A DNA stretch of 64,000 nt from Dermanyssus gallinae (taxonomy: Eukaryota > Arthropoda > Arachnida > Mesostigmata > Dermanyssidae). Position numbers and translations under genes: made by a program. Shown piece after piece: positions 1 through 10,262 of this stretch. The number at the start of each line of letters is the position of its first letter. Positions within the stretch are counted from its first letter, which is position 1. Where the stretch lies: contig QVRM01004782.1 in the NCBI GenBank assembly GCA_003439945.1, positions 30,632 to 94,631 on the forward strand. The letters run 5' to 3'. The notes under the pieces are model-generated. The model searched no databases and was not told the origin of the DNA. It worked only from the letters and a program-made list of their open reading frames with translations.

Positions 1-1030
1 CCAGTCCAAAATAAAACATTCCTAAGGTCATGTACACGGCATCTTCAGTCTTAGTCGGATTGCTTCAGTAGCCGGTTGACAGCCTGACATGAAATACACA
101 AAACGGTTCTTTGTTTGGATAGGCAAGCAAAGCTCTCGCTTCAGACATAATCAAAAACACATCTCAAACTGGTTCAAATTCGCCAGCATGAGGTGTTTCC
201 ACACTTTGTCAAGACCATACATCAGCCCCGGAACAATCTTAAGCACTGAGAAGTGCTGAAAAATCGGATAGTCTTCGGACATTGCCTACTTCCCCGTAAA
301 GAAAGACAAGTGCCTTTCGTACTGTTTCGTTTATATGAGTGGTGAACGCTGTTCCTGTATAATAAGCCCGAAGGCCAAGATACTGGAAAGAGTTAACAAA
401 CTCTAATGGTTGGCCGCAGCAACGTATAACGTCTCTAGCAGCCAATCGACCTCTACGCCTGAATTGCATGGCTTTGGTGTAGTATTCACAACCCTAACGA
501 CCGGACGGCGACCGTTACGAGCTCGCTAGTCTTTTGCTCAACAACAACTCATTTATTCTTATGTCTCCTTTTATATTATAGATTTGCCCGCGCATTTAGT
601 GACTTACCGCGTCTTCTCTACGGGGGTGGCGGCATCCTCTATTTGGTGCCATGTTATTAGTTTGCTTCGGCATTGCCGCCAACCGACGCTGTATATGCCC
701 GCGCTGCTTAACGGACGCTGCTATCCTACATTGGGTCTTCCTAACGTTTATCTCAAATCCCTTCGAGACAAGGAACGCCTCTATTATAGAGGTAATGCGC
801 TTAATGGTACCTAGAGCGACTACGATATCATCTGCATACATCACCACCACGGACGTAACCGAAAAGGTCTGCGAGGAGAAGTGTAAACGAGACGCAGCTT
901 AGCAGGTCTCCTCGCGGAGTTTCACATTTTGCTTCATCTATAATACCCCCTGCTCACCGGCTACCAACAAGGTGTCCTCCTCAAAGAAACTTTCTCACAG
1001 AGCTTGACCATATCCCAGACTTTCAGACAA
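1..1030 (-). mobile_element. LINE family 1, copy A: reverse transcriptase and thumb fragment
   Basis: Remnant of an APE-type non-LTR retrotransposon, read on the minus strand. Around 850-910 a frame carries the turn before the active site (PRGDLLSCVSFTLLLADL). After a frameshift the catalytic motif MYADDIVV follows near 840. A second segment at 239-469 (QFRRRG, FVNSFQYLGL) is the region after the active site, and 1-238 continues with a thumb-like stretch (VWKHLMLANLNQF) up to the window edge. All segments align in order with the better-preserved copy at 35-36.2 kb (KFRRGG, FVETFCYLGV, TWKHLSTSQLWQL). The copy is interrupted between 478 and 730 by a solo LTR. Frameshifts and stops make it dead. 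Family placement rests on these motif alignments made by eye. Confidence 0.8.
478..730 (-). mobile_element. Solo LTR inserted in LINE copy A
   Basis: A 253-bp unit bounded by the short inverted ends TGTAG and CTACA, as in retroviral-type LTRs. It is flanked by a 4-bp direct repeat, TTGG, at 474-477 and 731-734. Read on the minus strand it has a TATA-like TATAAAAGG near 568-575, followed about 15 bp later by the poly(A) signal AATAAA near 551-556. That order suits an LTR promoter and R region. Deleting the unit plus one TTGG rejoins the LINE frame precisely (…RKT then KAMQF…), matching the homologous …SKTKAVKF in the copy at 35.8 kb. The superfamily is not assigned. No internal region or second LTR is present. 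Confidence 0.78.
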
Positions 1031-1046
1031 TCAAATCCGGGCACCC

Positions 1047-1049
<3 letters not shown>

Positions 1050-1081
<32 letters not shown>

Positions 1082-1250
1082 TTAATGTATTATAGGGGAA
1101 ATAAATATATATATATGTGTGTGAACAGAGAAGTATGGCTTAGTGGCAGAGTGGTACCTTGCATTTGAGAAGCCTAGGTTCGATACCCGGATTTTATGGT
1201 GCCCAACTTAGACAAGGTGAATGACGAAGTGTACTAAAAAATCGGAAACA

Positions 1251-1286
<36 letters not shown>
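1050..1286 (+). repeat. tRNA-like (SINE-type) sequence between two (AT)n tracts
   Basis: (AT)n runs lie at about 1050-1080 and 1256-1286. Between them, 1132-1200 looks like a pol III internal promoter: TGGCTTAGTGGCAGAG resembles box A and GGTTCGATACC resembles box B, about 40 bp apart. A clean acceptor stem and anticodon arm could not be built, so a decayed tRNA-derived SINE is more likely than a working tRNA gene. Confidence 0.4.
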
Positions 1287-1289
1287 TTC

Positions 1290-2330
1290 TTTTAGTTGCT
1301 ACTAGGTCGATCCACTTTCCAAGCGGCAGGTTTTTTTTCTCGCTGAGGCAAACATGGTCTTAGTATTGGCAATAGGTCGTAGTGTAGCCACGTTTGTAAA
1401 GCGAAGCAATCGAAAAATGTTTGATTTAACTCTCTGTCCAATGTTTGGTCAGCAGCGTCACTATTGCTGCCGCTCCCGCTGCTGCCATCGGCCCCCGGCC
1501 CAGCTACAGCTGCTGGCGGGGGGTTGGCATCAATGGCGAGCCGCCAATGCTGAACAACAAGAACACGGCGTTTTTCGTCGTCTTCGGCGAAATAGGCCGG
1601 CGGGAGCATCCATCGATGGCGGATGGCTTCGATTTGCTATAGTTCTAGTTGTTGTTTTTGTTGTTGCCGTTGTTGCTGCAGTTGCTGTTGTTATTGCTGC
1701 CATTGCCGTTGTTGTTGTTGGTGTTGTTGTTGCCATCGTCGTCGTCGTCAGTCAGTAGAACAAATGAGTGAACGCACCCCAGGGACCAATCGTTCGTCGT
1801 CGCACTACCCCAACCATTGGCCAGCAGCTATAGTGTGTAGCCCATCATAGCCTTCATAGCATAGCTCTGCTTTCTCCAAGTTTCGTGGCCCCACCTTACA
1901 CTGGCAGCCGCGAGGCAGCCAGATCGACCGACAGACAGACAAACACACAGAGAGACAGAAAACGCCTAGGAGACCGATCGAGAGAGAAACCGAGTGAAAG
2001 GCGGATTGGAGAGAGCGGCGAGAACACAAGGGAGCGAACCTATACAGATTCCAGCCATTCCAGCTATAGCGGCCTGTCCTGCTGCTGTTCCTGCTATTGC
2101 TGGTGAAGCTGCTGGTCATATTTTGGAGTGCAGGACTCGCCCCCCCCCCCTCCCTCCGCTCGCCGTCCTCTTCGACTCTTCGTCGAACAAGGGCGACACA
2201 GCTTGGCCTCTCGGATCATCGAATCGACGTTGCTTGTCGAATCGTCGTTTCGTCGACAAGATTTGAACATTGCTATGACAGATAGGTAGTAGTTTTTCCT
2301 ATTTTCTATCTTGCTAGGGACTCTTCCCTG

Positions 2331-2334
<4 letters not shown>
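1290..2334. other. GC-richer triplet-repeat region, no gene recognised
   Basis: Contains a GTT/GCT-rich stretch (about 1640-1750), CGA/CTG clusters and a C10 run near 2141-2150. Open frames on both strands are low-complexity (poly-V or poly-T) and carry no domain. It could be non-coding exon or UTR material of a host gene, but nothing here proves that. Confidence 0.4.
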
Positions 2335-2405
<71 letters not shown>

Positions 2406-2487
2406 ACCACCTTAAAGGAAGTTTAATTCTGGTCTTTCCTGCTTCATAGTCTAAGGGCACACATTTTTCATTATATATATGTATATA

Positions 2488-2543
<56 letters not shown>
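2335..2543. repeat. (AT)n and (GT)n microsatellite cluster
   Basis: Two long (TA)n arrays, at about 2335-2403 and 2472-2530, separated by 70 bp of unique sequence. The second ends in (GT)n. Short open frames here are artefacts of the repeat. Confidence 0.95.
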
Positions 2544-3651
2544 ATAGAGAAAGCAGTCGAGAAACGAATGCTCTTCCACGCCGTTTCCTTCATCTCTTTA
2601 TTTTCCAATCCCCGCTTGTTTTCTGTCCTCAATTTTAACTTACTGTTAGTGGACAGGCAGGCCCACTGTTTGCCGTGTGTATGCGCTTGTTCGTGTTTGC
2701 TTGCCGCCGCGTTTCATTGTTAGTAGTCATCTCACTATCATCAGGCTATAGTACTTGGCTGCGCTGTGTCTTCTATGTCTTCCCAAACCCTTTCGTTCTG
2801 TTTCTCTCAATTTCGTACTCGTTTCCCTCATTCTGTCTCTCTCAGCTTTCGCACTACCCCGACGTTTCGAATTGAGCGAGAAACGACGCTACCCGCAGCC
2901 GCAACAGTAAGGTCAGCCTGCAAGAGAAAATTGTTTGCTAACAGGTTGTACACCAGACGCCGGTTTCAATTTAGGTTTTGTTGCTCTAAAGGATAACCAG
3001 GGAGCCGTTAGTCAGGGAGACTAAATGTCGATTTGAAAGCTGATCAAGCACATACAAACAAAAATGCGGGGTAAGGGGGAGAAAAAATTTTGCTTTTCAC
3101 GCACACAGTCCATATACTAATAGAAAAAAAACGATTTCCTACCCATGCGTAAGATATATTTGCTTGTTATACACAAATGTCTCGCTGTAGTCACATACGT
3201 TTTAAAATCCAACTAGTCAATTAATATGCGATGTGGAGAACATATGCATAGGCTGCAGGTAGATGCGCTAATATATGACTAGACTAGCACACTTTGCGAC
3301 CTTTGCGGTTAATAATAAACGCGTACCAACTACGTGCATTGCCAATATGCAGATAAACACTCTCGCTCTTGTGTCACTAAGTGATCGAGCTACCAACGCC
3401 TTTCCGTGTCGAGAGGTCTAGCTCTCGATTGCTTGGCTGTAGTATGTCTACGAACATACAGGACCGTTGAAATCAATACGATATTATATATTGTTATGAT
3501 GGCGGCGTTCTAGTTGATATCGCGGGTAGATTTGCTGACTGCAATGAGAACTATTTTATATTGCTCGTCTTGTGCTTATATGCATAGGTATACAACTACA
3601 CATGTTTAATATTTCCTGATTGTCTGTGTAGTACGCGCATAACTAGAAAGA
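2544..3651. other. Unannotated stretch
   Basis: Unique-looking, pyrimidine-rich at first and AT-rich later. No domain, splice structure or repeat family was recognised. Confidence 0.5.
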
Positions 3652-3817
3652 AGTTGAAGTAGTATTAAAGAACGGTTCCAGCTCCTCGCCTCTTCCTGAG
3701 GCCATTTAGGTGAGAGGTTTTTAGTGGGTATTATGCCAACAACATCGGCATCGAGTCCCACACTACCCGCTTCGGGTGTGCGTAAAAGCATTTTTCTCTC
3801 TCACCACAAAAAAAAAT
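3652..3817 (+). mobile_element. Poly(A) element with conserved 3' hairpin, copy 1
   Basis: Flanked by a 10-bp direct repeat ACTAGAAAGA (3642-3651 and 3818-3827) and ending in an A-rich tail, so it is a target-primed retrotransposon insertion. From about 3682 to the tail it is nearly identical to the element at 57.2-57.3 kb. Near its end are TTTTTAGTGGGT and GAGTCCCACACTA, able to pair TAGTG with CACTA. This hairpin recurs at 20.7, 34.4, 47.9, 55.2 and 57.3 kb. It could be a SINE or a 5'-truncated LINE end. No coding sequence is visible. Confidence 0.75.
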
Positions 3818-3827
3818 ACTAGAAAGA

Positions 3828-4789
3828 TGTCTTTTCTATGCTATATTCAGATGAGATTGCGGCCCATAGCGCAACCTACGTAGAGGTTGCAAACAAAATG
3901 ATGTGCCTTTTAACATGTGCTTTTGAGGCAGGTTAAATAGCGAAGGCCATTCGTGATGTCAGTTTTTGTACACAACTGACTGTAGTTTTGTCTGATTTTT
4001 CGTATTATAATTTGAGTAGAATCCTGGCTCGACCGCAAGCTTAATGCGTACAAAATTAAGATTTTTCTCACTTAGAAAGCTCCTTCTTTATAAAAACAAT
4101 TAATGAAAATTTGAAGTAAAATCTTGTTCGAATTACTGGAAATGTCGGGTGTTTTACGTGGTAGAATTTTAGCTGCCGGAGTCTGTAGCGTTGGGGTTTA
4201 TGCGACATTTTGCGGTGACATTTATCACTGAGTGGCCTCTGTATGAAGAGATGAACGGATAGCGCAACTTAGAAGTGCTAACAGAATACACAAAGGACTA
4301 TGGTGAACAAGTATTTTACTCAAGACAAAAAAGTAGGTTTGCAAGATCGCGCCGAATTTTCCACTAATACTTAAAAGTCAGCGTCAACCATTTTTACTTA
4401 GCGTTTGCGGTTCTACATAACACACGGCTCCGGTATAGAATAGGATGGTGAAGGACCATACTTCGACTGATATTCAAAGTGTAATAGGAAAGCAACCGGC
4501 CCGGTTATATGTATACGTCTAGTCAAAACCAGAGGAATAAAGAAGAGATATTGTATATAAAGAGAGAAACATCTCAACTATAGAGCTGCATCTCTGCAAG
4601 GAAAACGCGGAGGTTGCATATAACGAAGCACAAGCAATAAGTTGAGTAAACGCAGTCGGACAATAACTATATATGTATATAAATATATATAGTTTTTTTT
4701 CTGATGGCCATATATAAGACGACATAGGTCGTCGTATATATGGTCATATTCTTTGGGGCCATTATAGCTTATTTTTGAGCGAGTTTTTC
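3828..4789. other. Unannotated AT-rich stretch
   Basis: No recognisable coding sequence, RNA gene or repeat family. There is a short (TA)n-like patch near 4670-4695. Confidence 0.5.
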
Positions 4790-5077
4790 AAGTAAAGCGT
4801 TGTGAGCCCGGTAGTCAAGAAAGGGCCTGAAAACGGCGTCGCGAATTATCGTCCCATATCTATATTGTTCATTGTCAAGGAGCGTACGGTGTATCCTCGT
4901 TTATATACATCGATTGTGTTATCCAAATGTTTATACTGCTTACCCCTATGGCATTTGTATTTGTGCAAATACAAATTAATGATCAAAGGCGTACAAAGGA
5001 GATTTTTGAATGAACACACTCAGGAAAAAGACAAACAGGTTTTAGCCCAACTTACGGCCGCGCAAATTAACCGATAA
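4790..5077 (+). mobile_element. Internally deleted LINE reverse transcriptase
   Basis: An open frame of about 91 residues begins with VVKKGPENGVANYRPISIL, the conserved start of the reverse transcriptase fingers in Jockey/CR1/I-type LINEs (typically FKKG-x-NYRPISLL). Some 25 residues later it jumps to LSKCLYCLPLWHLY followed by IKGVQRRFLN, which resembles the post-active-site end of the same proteins (SVLEYCSPVW…IESVQRRFTK). The palm with the catalytic YADD motif is therefore missing, several hundred residues by comparison with the family. It has no relation to family 1 beyond the general RT fold. It cannot be functional. Confidence 0.6.
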
Positions 5078-5880
5078 TTTCTTTGAAGTGCGAGCGATCG
5101 CAAAAAGCAAATCTTGTAAACGAACTGGCAGTCTAATAAAGCTTGGATACTCCAACAAGTTTTAAGTATCGATAGTTAATAACAAACTATCTTTCTCTAT
5201 GTGCATGTTAATGGTAAAACCATATTTTTTACAAGAAAATTATTTCCACTTAAGTTACTAACTACATATGATATATAAGTATATGGTAAACTGGATGAAT
5301 TCACTCTCTCTCAAGAGTTCACGTTCAGTAGGTTTTAATGTTTGCCAGTAGTACTTCCTTCTTTTCCTGTGACAGTACATTTAAAAGATGGTCTTAGCTG
5401 ACTGGAGGCAGGGCATTGCTGCACGTGGCGTGGTTAGGGCTTCCTGCAAGCTAGGCAGTCTGCGTTGAATGCCGCCCGTATTCCTGCTATGATTCTTCAC
5501 TCTCTCTCTCTCTCGCTACGCTTTTCGGGATGGGCTACGATTTCTGTCGGGCCCATGTTCGGTCTGCTTGTCGTTGAAGAAAAACTGTCGTCTGCAAATT
5601 GAAGAAGCCCACCGTTTAGCTGCTCTGTCAGTCAGACTCTTTGAAGCCTATGCCATGAAGCAAACTTTAACAAAGTCGCTTTAAATCGTCGTTTTACTTC
5701 CTTTCCGGAAATACACAAAGTGAAAGGAGAAGAAATCTCGCAAAGTGGTATTCTCGAGGTTTGTATTTAACCAAAGTTTCACTTGAGCCACATTAAATTG
5801 TCTAAAACGAGCGCATTCTACACGAAAATCTATTGCTAGTACCGCATATTGTATAAGCCACTTTCCGGCGCTCTTTTCCG
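5078..5880. other. Unannotated stretch
   Basis: No gene recognised. A (CT)n run lies at about 5500-5515. Confidence 0.5.
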
Positions 5881-5883
5881 GTG

Positions 5884-6020
5884 TATATATATATATATAC
5901 ATATATTGTGTATATATACATATATACATATATAAATACATATATACATATATAAATACATATATACATATATAAATACATATATTTATATATGTATATA
6001 TACACACATATATATAATTT
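5884..6020. repeat. TA-rich tandem repeat
   Basis: (TA)n followed by about four copies of a roughly 20-bp unit of the form CATATATACATATATAAATA. The open frames over it are repeat artefacts (runs of Tyr/Ile/Cys). Confidence 0.9.
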
Positions 6021-6604
6021 TTTTATGACAGCAGTAATCAATGTAGATTCCATCGCTAAGGATTTTATCGTTAAGAATGAAATAAGTACCTTCCCATTAT
6101 AATTCTCAGACCCCTGTTAATTGTTTCAATATAAATCACTTAGTACGACAAGGAGGTGCCACTCTGTAAACGCAGCGTTATGGAGCTATAGACGGTATTT
6201 GAACGCCTTAAAACTTGAGTTGTTGTAGTCTAGGGTATGGGAACGAGCGTTAGACGGCATTTTAATTGAACGAAGAACAATTCTTTATAAAATATTAATT
6301 TACTACCTCGTTGGAGATTTTCTGAGCTCGTTGGAGATTTTAACGTCGCGGCTGATGTCCTAGCAAACAATTTTTTCATCGAATAGTACGCCTGAGGTGG
6401 TCTTAGAAAGAGCTTGCGACGTTAGGTAAAAAAAATTTCATTCGCTACGCTTTGGCAAGAAATATTTTTATTGTACGTTATTAGACCGCGTGGACACATT
6501 TTCACTGTTGGGTCCACATTTCTGTATTTGTGTATCCGGGAGTGGATTAAAAGTTCTGATACATAATTATAAATAATAATATTTATTTAATCTTTCATAG
6601 TTTT
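6021..6604. other. Unannotated stretch with a small tandem duplication
   Basis: AT-rich. The phrase CTCGTTGGAGATTTT occurs twice in tandem at about 6307-6340. Nothing else was recognised. Confidence 0.5.
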
Positions 6605-6990
6605 TTAGTTCTTTTCAGAACGACTCTCGCCCGCTGCAATGCACTTGTGCCACCTGGTTTTATCGCCACAATGCGCTGGCTCACACAAGCGTTCTTGTTG
6701 ATCACCCCTATATTTGCTAGAAATGGCCCCGATAGACTTTACACTCGTGCTCACACTCAAACTTGCCCTCAAGGAGGAGCGTCTTGGCATGGACGACGTG
6801 ACATCTATTCAAGCAAATGTGCCATCGGTTCTTAACAGCGTCTTAGTAAGCGATTTTTAGAAGGCGTTCCACAGTCTCTACGACCCGTCGCGCAAGTGTG
6901 TGCCGAGGGAAGGAAGGGATGCTGAAAACTACCATTAAACATTTGTCTATGAAATCATAGGATTTTTATTTCGAGCTCGTTGAGCTATCA
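6605..6990. mobile_element. Tc1/mariner-like transposase C-terminus remnants, both strands
   Basis: On the minus strand, 6605-6680 encodes RWHKCIAAGESRSEKN and a stop, like the last residues of mariner-type transposases (R-W-x-K-C-I-…). On the plus strand, 6735-6920 encodes LKLALKEERLGMDDV, then SIQANVPSVLNS, a stop, and KAFHSLYDPSRKCV. This resembles the region after the last catalytic Asp and the same C-terminal motif in related elements. Two remnants in opposite orientation would fit. Neither has catalytic residues. The match is from memory of the family and needs a protein search. Confidence 0.4.
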
Positions 6991-7566
6991 TAACGCTAAG
7001 GTGTAAGGTATTAAGCTGTTTATATCTGAATGTCACTCTCTACCTGAGGCAACTTAAACGGGTAATAGAGATACCATTGTGTTCTAAAGATGCGTTATAG
7101 AATAGCTCGAAGCCCTGGGAGCCTTCATAAGCTCTCAAAAGGGTTTGAGATCTCATAGATGGACTCCACATGGTGGTTTCCCAAACGAATGATTAAAACG
7201 GTTACAAATGGTCTGCAACACTAGTGCCACAATTAATCAGGCGTCTATATGTAGCGCTATGTAAGTAAACGCCGAAGTCTTGGTCGCGTTCTTCGATGAC
7301 GCGAATGCGTCTGTAACGAAGGAGCCGATTGGTGAGATGATGGCAAAGCACCTTCTTGCTTTTCCTGAAGAGCATTCGAGCAATGGAGCGAGCCGCAGCT
7401 CAACCCGTCTAAATGCGAGCTATTCCGATAGGGTTTTGAAAACGAAAAGAAACAGCAGATAATCGCTGGACTTAACAGCAAACTCCCAGGCATCCATATA
7501 CAGGTAGTTCAACAAGTTCTTAAAATGAAAACCAAGAATTTTCCAAATCTTGTTTTTATTTTTTTC
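6991..7566. other. Unannotated stretch
   Basis: A short plus-strand open frame (7280-7462, about 60 residues) has no recognised domain. No repeat family was seen. Confidence 0.4.
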
Positions 7567-8613
7567 TTATTCGATATACTCCCCGAGAAGCTCAATACAC
7601 TTTTCCCACCGAGATTTCAGAGCATTTATACCTCTTAAGTAGAATTCCACGTCTTTAGACTAAAAATAGGCATTGACAGCAGATACCTCTTAAGTAGAAT
7701 TCCACGTCTTTAGACTAAAAATAGGCATTGACAGCAGCCTTAACCTCTTCATTGCTGGAAAAACGCTTTCCACCAAGACTATTTGTCAAATGTCCGAAGG
7801 GGAAATAATCAGAGGGGGCCAGGTCTGGAGAAGAGGAAGGTTGTTGAATAAGTTCGAACTTCAGTTGGGCCAGTTTTGCCGATGCTTGCCGCGACTTGTG
7901 TGCAGTGGCATTGTCCTGGTAAAACAGGACAACCTTCTTCTGCAAAGCGGGCCGTTTTACGATGAGTTCGTGCTTCAGGCAGTCCAACAGACTTGCATAA
8001 TATTCTCCCATGATCGTTTTACCGCTCTCAATGTAGTCGACCAGAATTATTGCACGTTGGTCCCAAAAAACCGTAGCCATCATCTTTCCGGCCGATGCCG
8101 TTGTCCGTACCCTTTTCGGAGGTCCTTACCAGGTGCACACCATTGGCGAGATGCTTCTTGGGTCTCGGGAGTGTAGTGATGGCCCCAGCTTTCATCGACG
8201 GTCACGAATCAGCGCCAAAAATCACTCGGATTTTTCGACATCTTGGCCAAATTTCGCTGTCAAGCGGAAACACGCACGTCTTTTTGGCCTTGGTTAAGCA
8301 AATGCGGCACCCATTTTGCTCTGAGCTTTTTTATCTTCAAGTTCTCGTGCAGGATGAAATGCACACTATCCAAACTGATCCCCAAGGCTTCCGCTATCTC
8401 CCTAATGTTCACTCGCTTATCCGCACTTTTTCCACGTGTTCCTTATCAGTTGCCGTTTTTGGGCGTCCTGAACGTAGTTCATCCTCGGTACTCCTGCGAC
8501 CTCTTTTTAACTCATTACACCGTACACCTCGTTAACTAAGTTTTCACTTGGGTCGCATTCCAACCTTTGAAATAAAAATGCTTGATAACCATTCAAAACT
8601 ATTTTTTCTCCAT
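7567..8613 (-). pseudogene. Mariner transposase pseudogene, copy 1 (D34D)
   Basis: Cut-and-paste DNA transposase of the mariner family, nearly full length: 1047 bp from the ATG at 8613 to the stop at 7567, against about 345 codons for the family. The N-terminal frame reads KHFYFKG…ATQVKT, part of the helix-turn-helix region. The first catalytic Asp is in TVDESWGHHYTPET near 8180-8200. The second is in VLFYQDNATAHKS. The third is in SSPDLAPSDYF, 34 residues further on, the spacing diagnostic of mariner. The C-terminus is SRWEKCIELLGEYIE. Several frameshifts, an early stop and a 55-bp tandem duplication (7628-7737) destroy it. Terminal inverted repeats were not identified with confidence. A related copy lies at 60.6 kb. 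Confidence 0.92.
7628..7737. repeat. 55-bp tandem duplication inside the mariner gene
   Basis: Positions 7628-7682 are repeated exactly at 7683-7737 (starting ATACCTCTTAAGTAG). Because 55 is not a multiple of three, it shifts the transposase frame just before the C-terminus. Confidence 0.95.
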
Positions 8614-8689
8614 TTTTTAAAATCACGCCGATACGTTGCACGGGAAAAGCGATCAAACGAAATCGCAACGGCCAATTACCATAATATTT

Positions 8690-9090
8690 TGACTGCTTCC
8701 AGTCGAAAAGTTGTTCTCCGAGATGATAGGTCCGGTACTGGTCGACAAGAAAGAACAACACTCCCGGCTCTACCAGGAGCTGCGCCATCTCGAGACACCA
8801 AGCATACTATCTGCTGCGGCACGCAAAAGGTCTTGTACGTATTACGAACCTTACCTGATTTCCTTCTGCCAGCAGATACGCTGAACCTCGACAATCAGGT
8901 AAAGAAAACCTTGGAAAACATCCTCAACGTGGCGCTCGACAAAAGCGCATGGACGCAGACAAGCCTTCCTCTTCAGCTGGGTGGAATGGGCATTCGACCG
9001 ACCACAAACCTTGATTTGCTCGCCTACTATGTCTCGTCACATAGCTGCACTTTTGCAGTGGCCGCTACTGCTGACGGACCCATCAGTCAT

Positions 9091-9091
<1 letters not shown>
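8690..9091 (+). mobile_element. LINE family 2: C-terminal reverse transcriptase fragment
   Basis: Two frames joined by a shift. The first, near 8740-8820, gives YQELRHLETPSILSAAARK. The second, about 8810-9085, gives QKVLYVLRTLPDFLLP, then KSAWTQTSLPLQLGGMGIRP. The pattern W-x-Q-A/T-S-L-P-x-x-x-GG-x-GIR is typical of the C-terminal part of one group of invertebrate LINE proteins, the group whose RT also carries a G-x-QQGDPLGP motif (seen at 42 kb). The fragment begins directly at the 5' side of the mariner copy, so the mariner probably inserted into this LINE. It ends in a 55-bp (AT)n tract. Confidence 0.7.

Positions 9092-9148
<57 letters not shown>
9092..9148. repeat. (AT)n microsatellite
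   Basis: About 27 AT dinucleotides directly after the LINE family 2 fragment. Confidence 0.95.
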
Positions 9149-9149
<1 letters not shown>

Positions 9150-9199
9150 TAATCTGGAAAATAAGCGCACGTGGCTCTGCCAGAAGTACTCAGGAAAAT

Positions 9200-9335
9200 C
9201 GTGGTTCTGTAGGCTACCTGTGTGCTAGTCAAGGTGGCCATCTAGCGTGGTATCGCCGGTTCGATTCCCCCTTTCTTGATGGAATTTTCTTTGAGCGATG
9301 CTCATTCAGAATGTAGATAGTAAACCATATACCAC
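9200..9335 (+). mobile_element. SINE A, copy 1 (tRNA-derived)
   Basis: A tRNA-like head with box B CCGGTTCGATTCC near 9250, followed by a body (TTCTTTGAGCGATGCTCATT, then AAACCATAT) that matches the SINE nested at 54209-54338. The two copies align along their whole length with scattered mismatches. Box A is poorly conserved. No target-site duplication was found here. Confidence 0.65.
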
Positions 9336-10085
9336 CGAGGGACAGCGGCCATGCTGCCACAAAAAACTGTGGGGAAAACCCTAAATATTTAGACATCCTT
9401 GGTCTTTGGTGCATTGAAAATATACCACACGGCTTGGAATCGGCGGTACTAGTCTACCTCGAGGTAGTCATTAAACGTCTTCCCTTTGTTGTCTTAGAGG
9501 GCTGTGGCTTGGATCTTCTTTCCAATAAATTGTATTTAGCTCTAGCCGGGGGCGTTCGCCTTTGCGCGCCTTGCGAGTCCTTGTTCTTAAATCTGGGATG
9601 TAATGGTGGCCCCTCCTTCATTAGTAGTGGAGAGTCATAGCCAAAATAGGCTTGCGGGTTCACACGAATCAAATCCGATTGATTATTTTAAGTCATTATA
9701 TGAGCTTTACGCTCGCAAAGCGGCGCCATTCTGCTGAGAGCTTTGTTGTGATAAACGCCTTTTGCCTTATTTGGTATACCGTTTGTTTACAGTTGTGCGA
9801 TATCTACTGCCATTTTAAAACAACACCTTAGTAAGCATGCTGTTCTGGGGTAATGAGGCTCAGACTAGTGCCCTGTTTACTGCTATGGGTGCTGTCATGT
9901 GGCAAGCCACGCTGTGAGCGGCTACTATTAACATATATGAATAACAGATATTGTCTTAATTGACTTAACTACCTGCCCTGTAGATTTGCGCGCAATGCAA
10001 GATGCAATTGTGGCAAATAGCAAGGATATCAAACAAAACGAAAATGACGAGAACTCACATACGCCTGACCCAGACGACTCAGATG
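9336..10085. other. Unannotated stretch
   Basis: Short open frames on both strands at about 9434-9672 lack any recognised domain. No repeat family was identified. Confidence 0.45.
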
Positions 10086-10262
10086 TCGAACCCGGTGGGG
10101 TAGTGCATTCGCCTGAGCCTCGTAACCGGAAGAGACACATAGGTGCGAAGGTTCGAGCCCCACCGTTGCACATTTGTATTTATAGGGAGTTCGTCTAAGA
10201 CACAATGGAAAAACAGTCCCGTTGACATTACATCTTTTCTGAAGGTCAGCCCGAAAAGTTTA
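10086..10262 (+). mobile_element. SINE B, copy 1 (tRNA-derived, diverged)
   Basis: Starts TCGAACCCGGTGGGGTAGTG and has box B AGGTTCGAGCCCCACC. It continues through TTGTATTTATAGGG and AACAGTCCCGTTGAC to GGTCAGCCCGAAAA. The same head, body and end occur at 17.8, 19.2, 56.55 and 56.76 kb. This copy is the most diverged of the five. Confidence 0.85.

Noticed and set aside
1132..1200. A tRNA gene
   Set aside because: Box A and box B are present, but no acceptor stem or sensible anticodon arm could be formed; scored only as SINE-like.
1354..1850. Val- or Cys-rich membrane-like proteins
   Set aside because: Translation of GTT/TGC triplets in three frames on both strands; no unique sequence supports a gene.
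2094..2508. Tyr/Ile-rich peptides
   Set aside because: Pure (AT)n translations.
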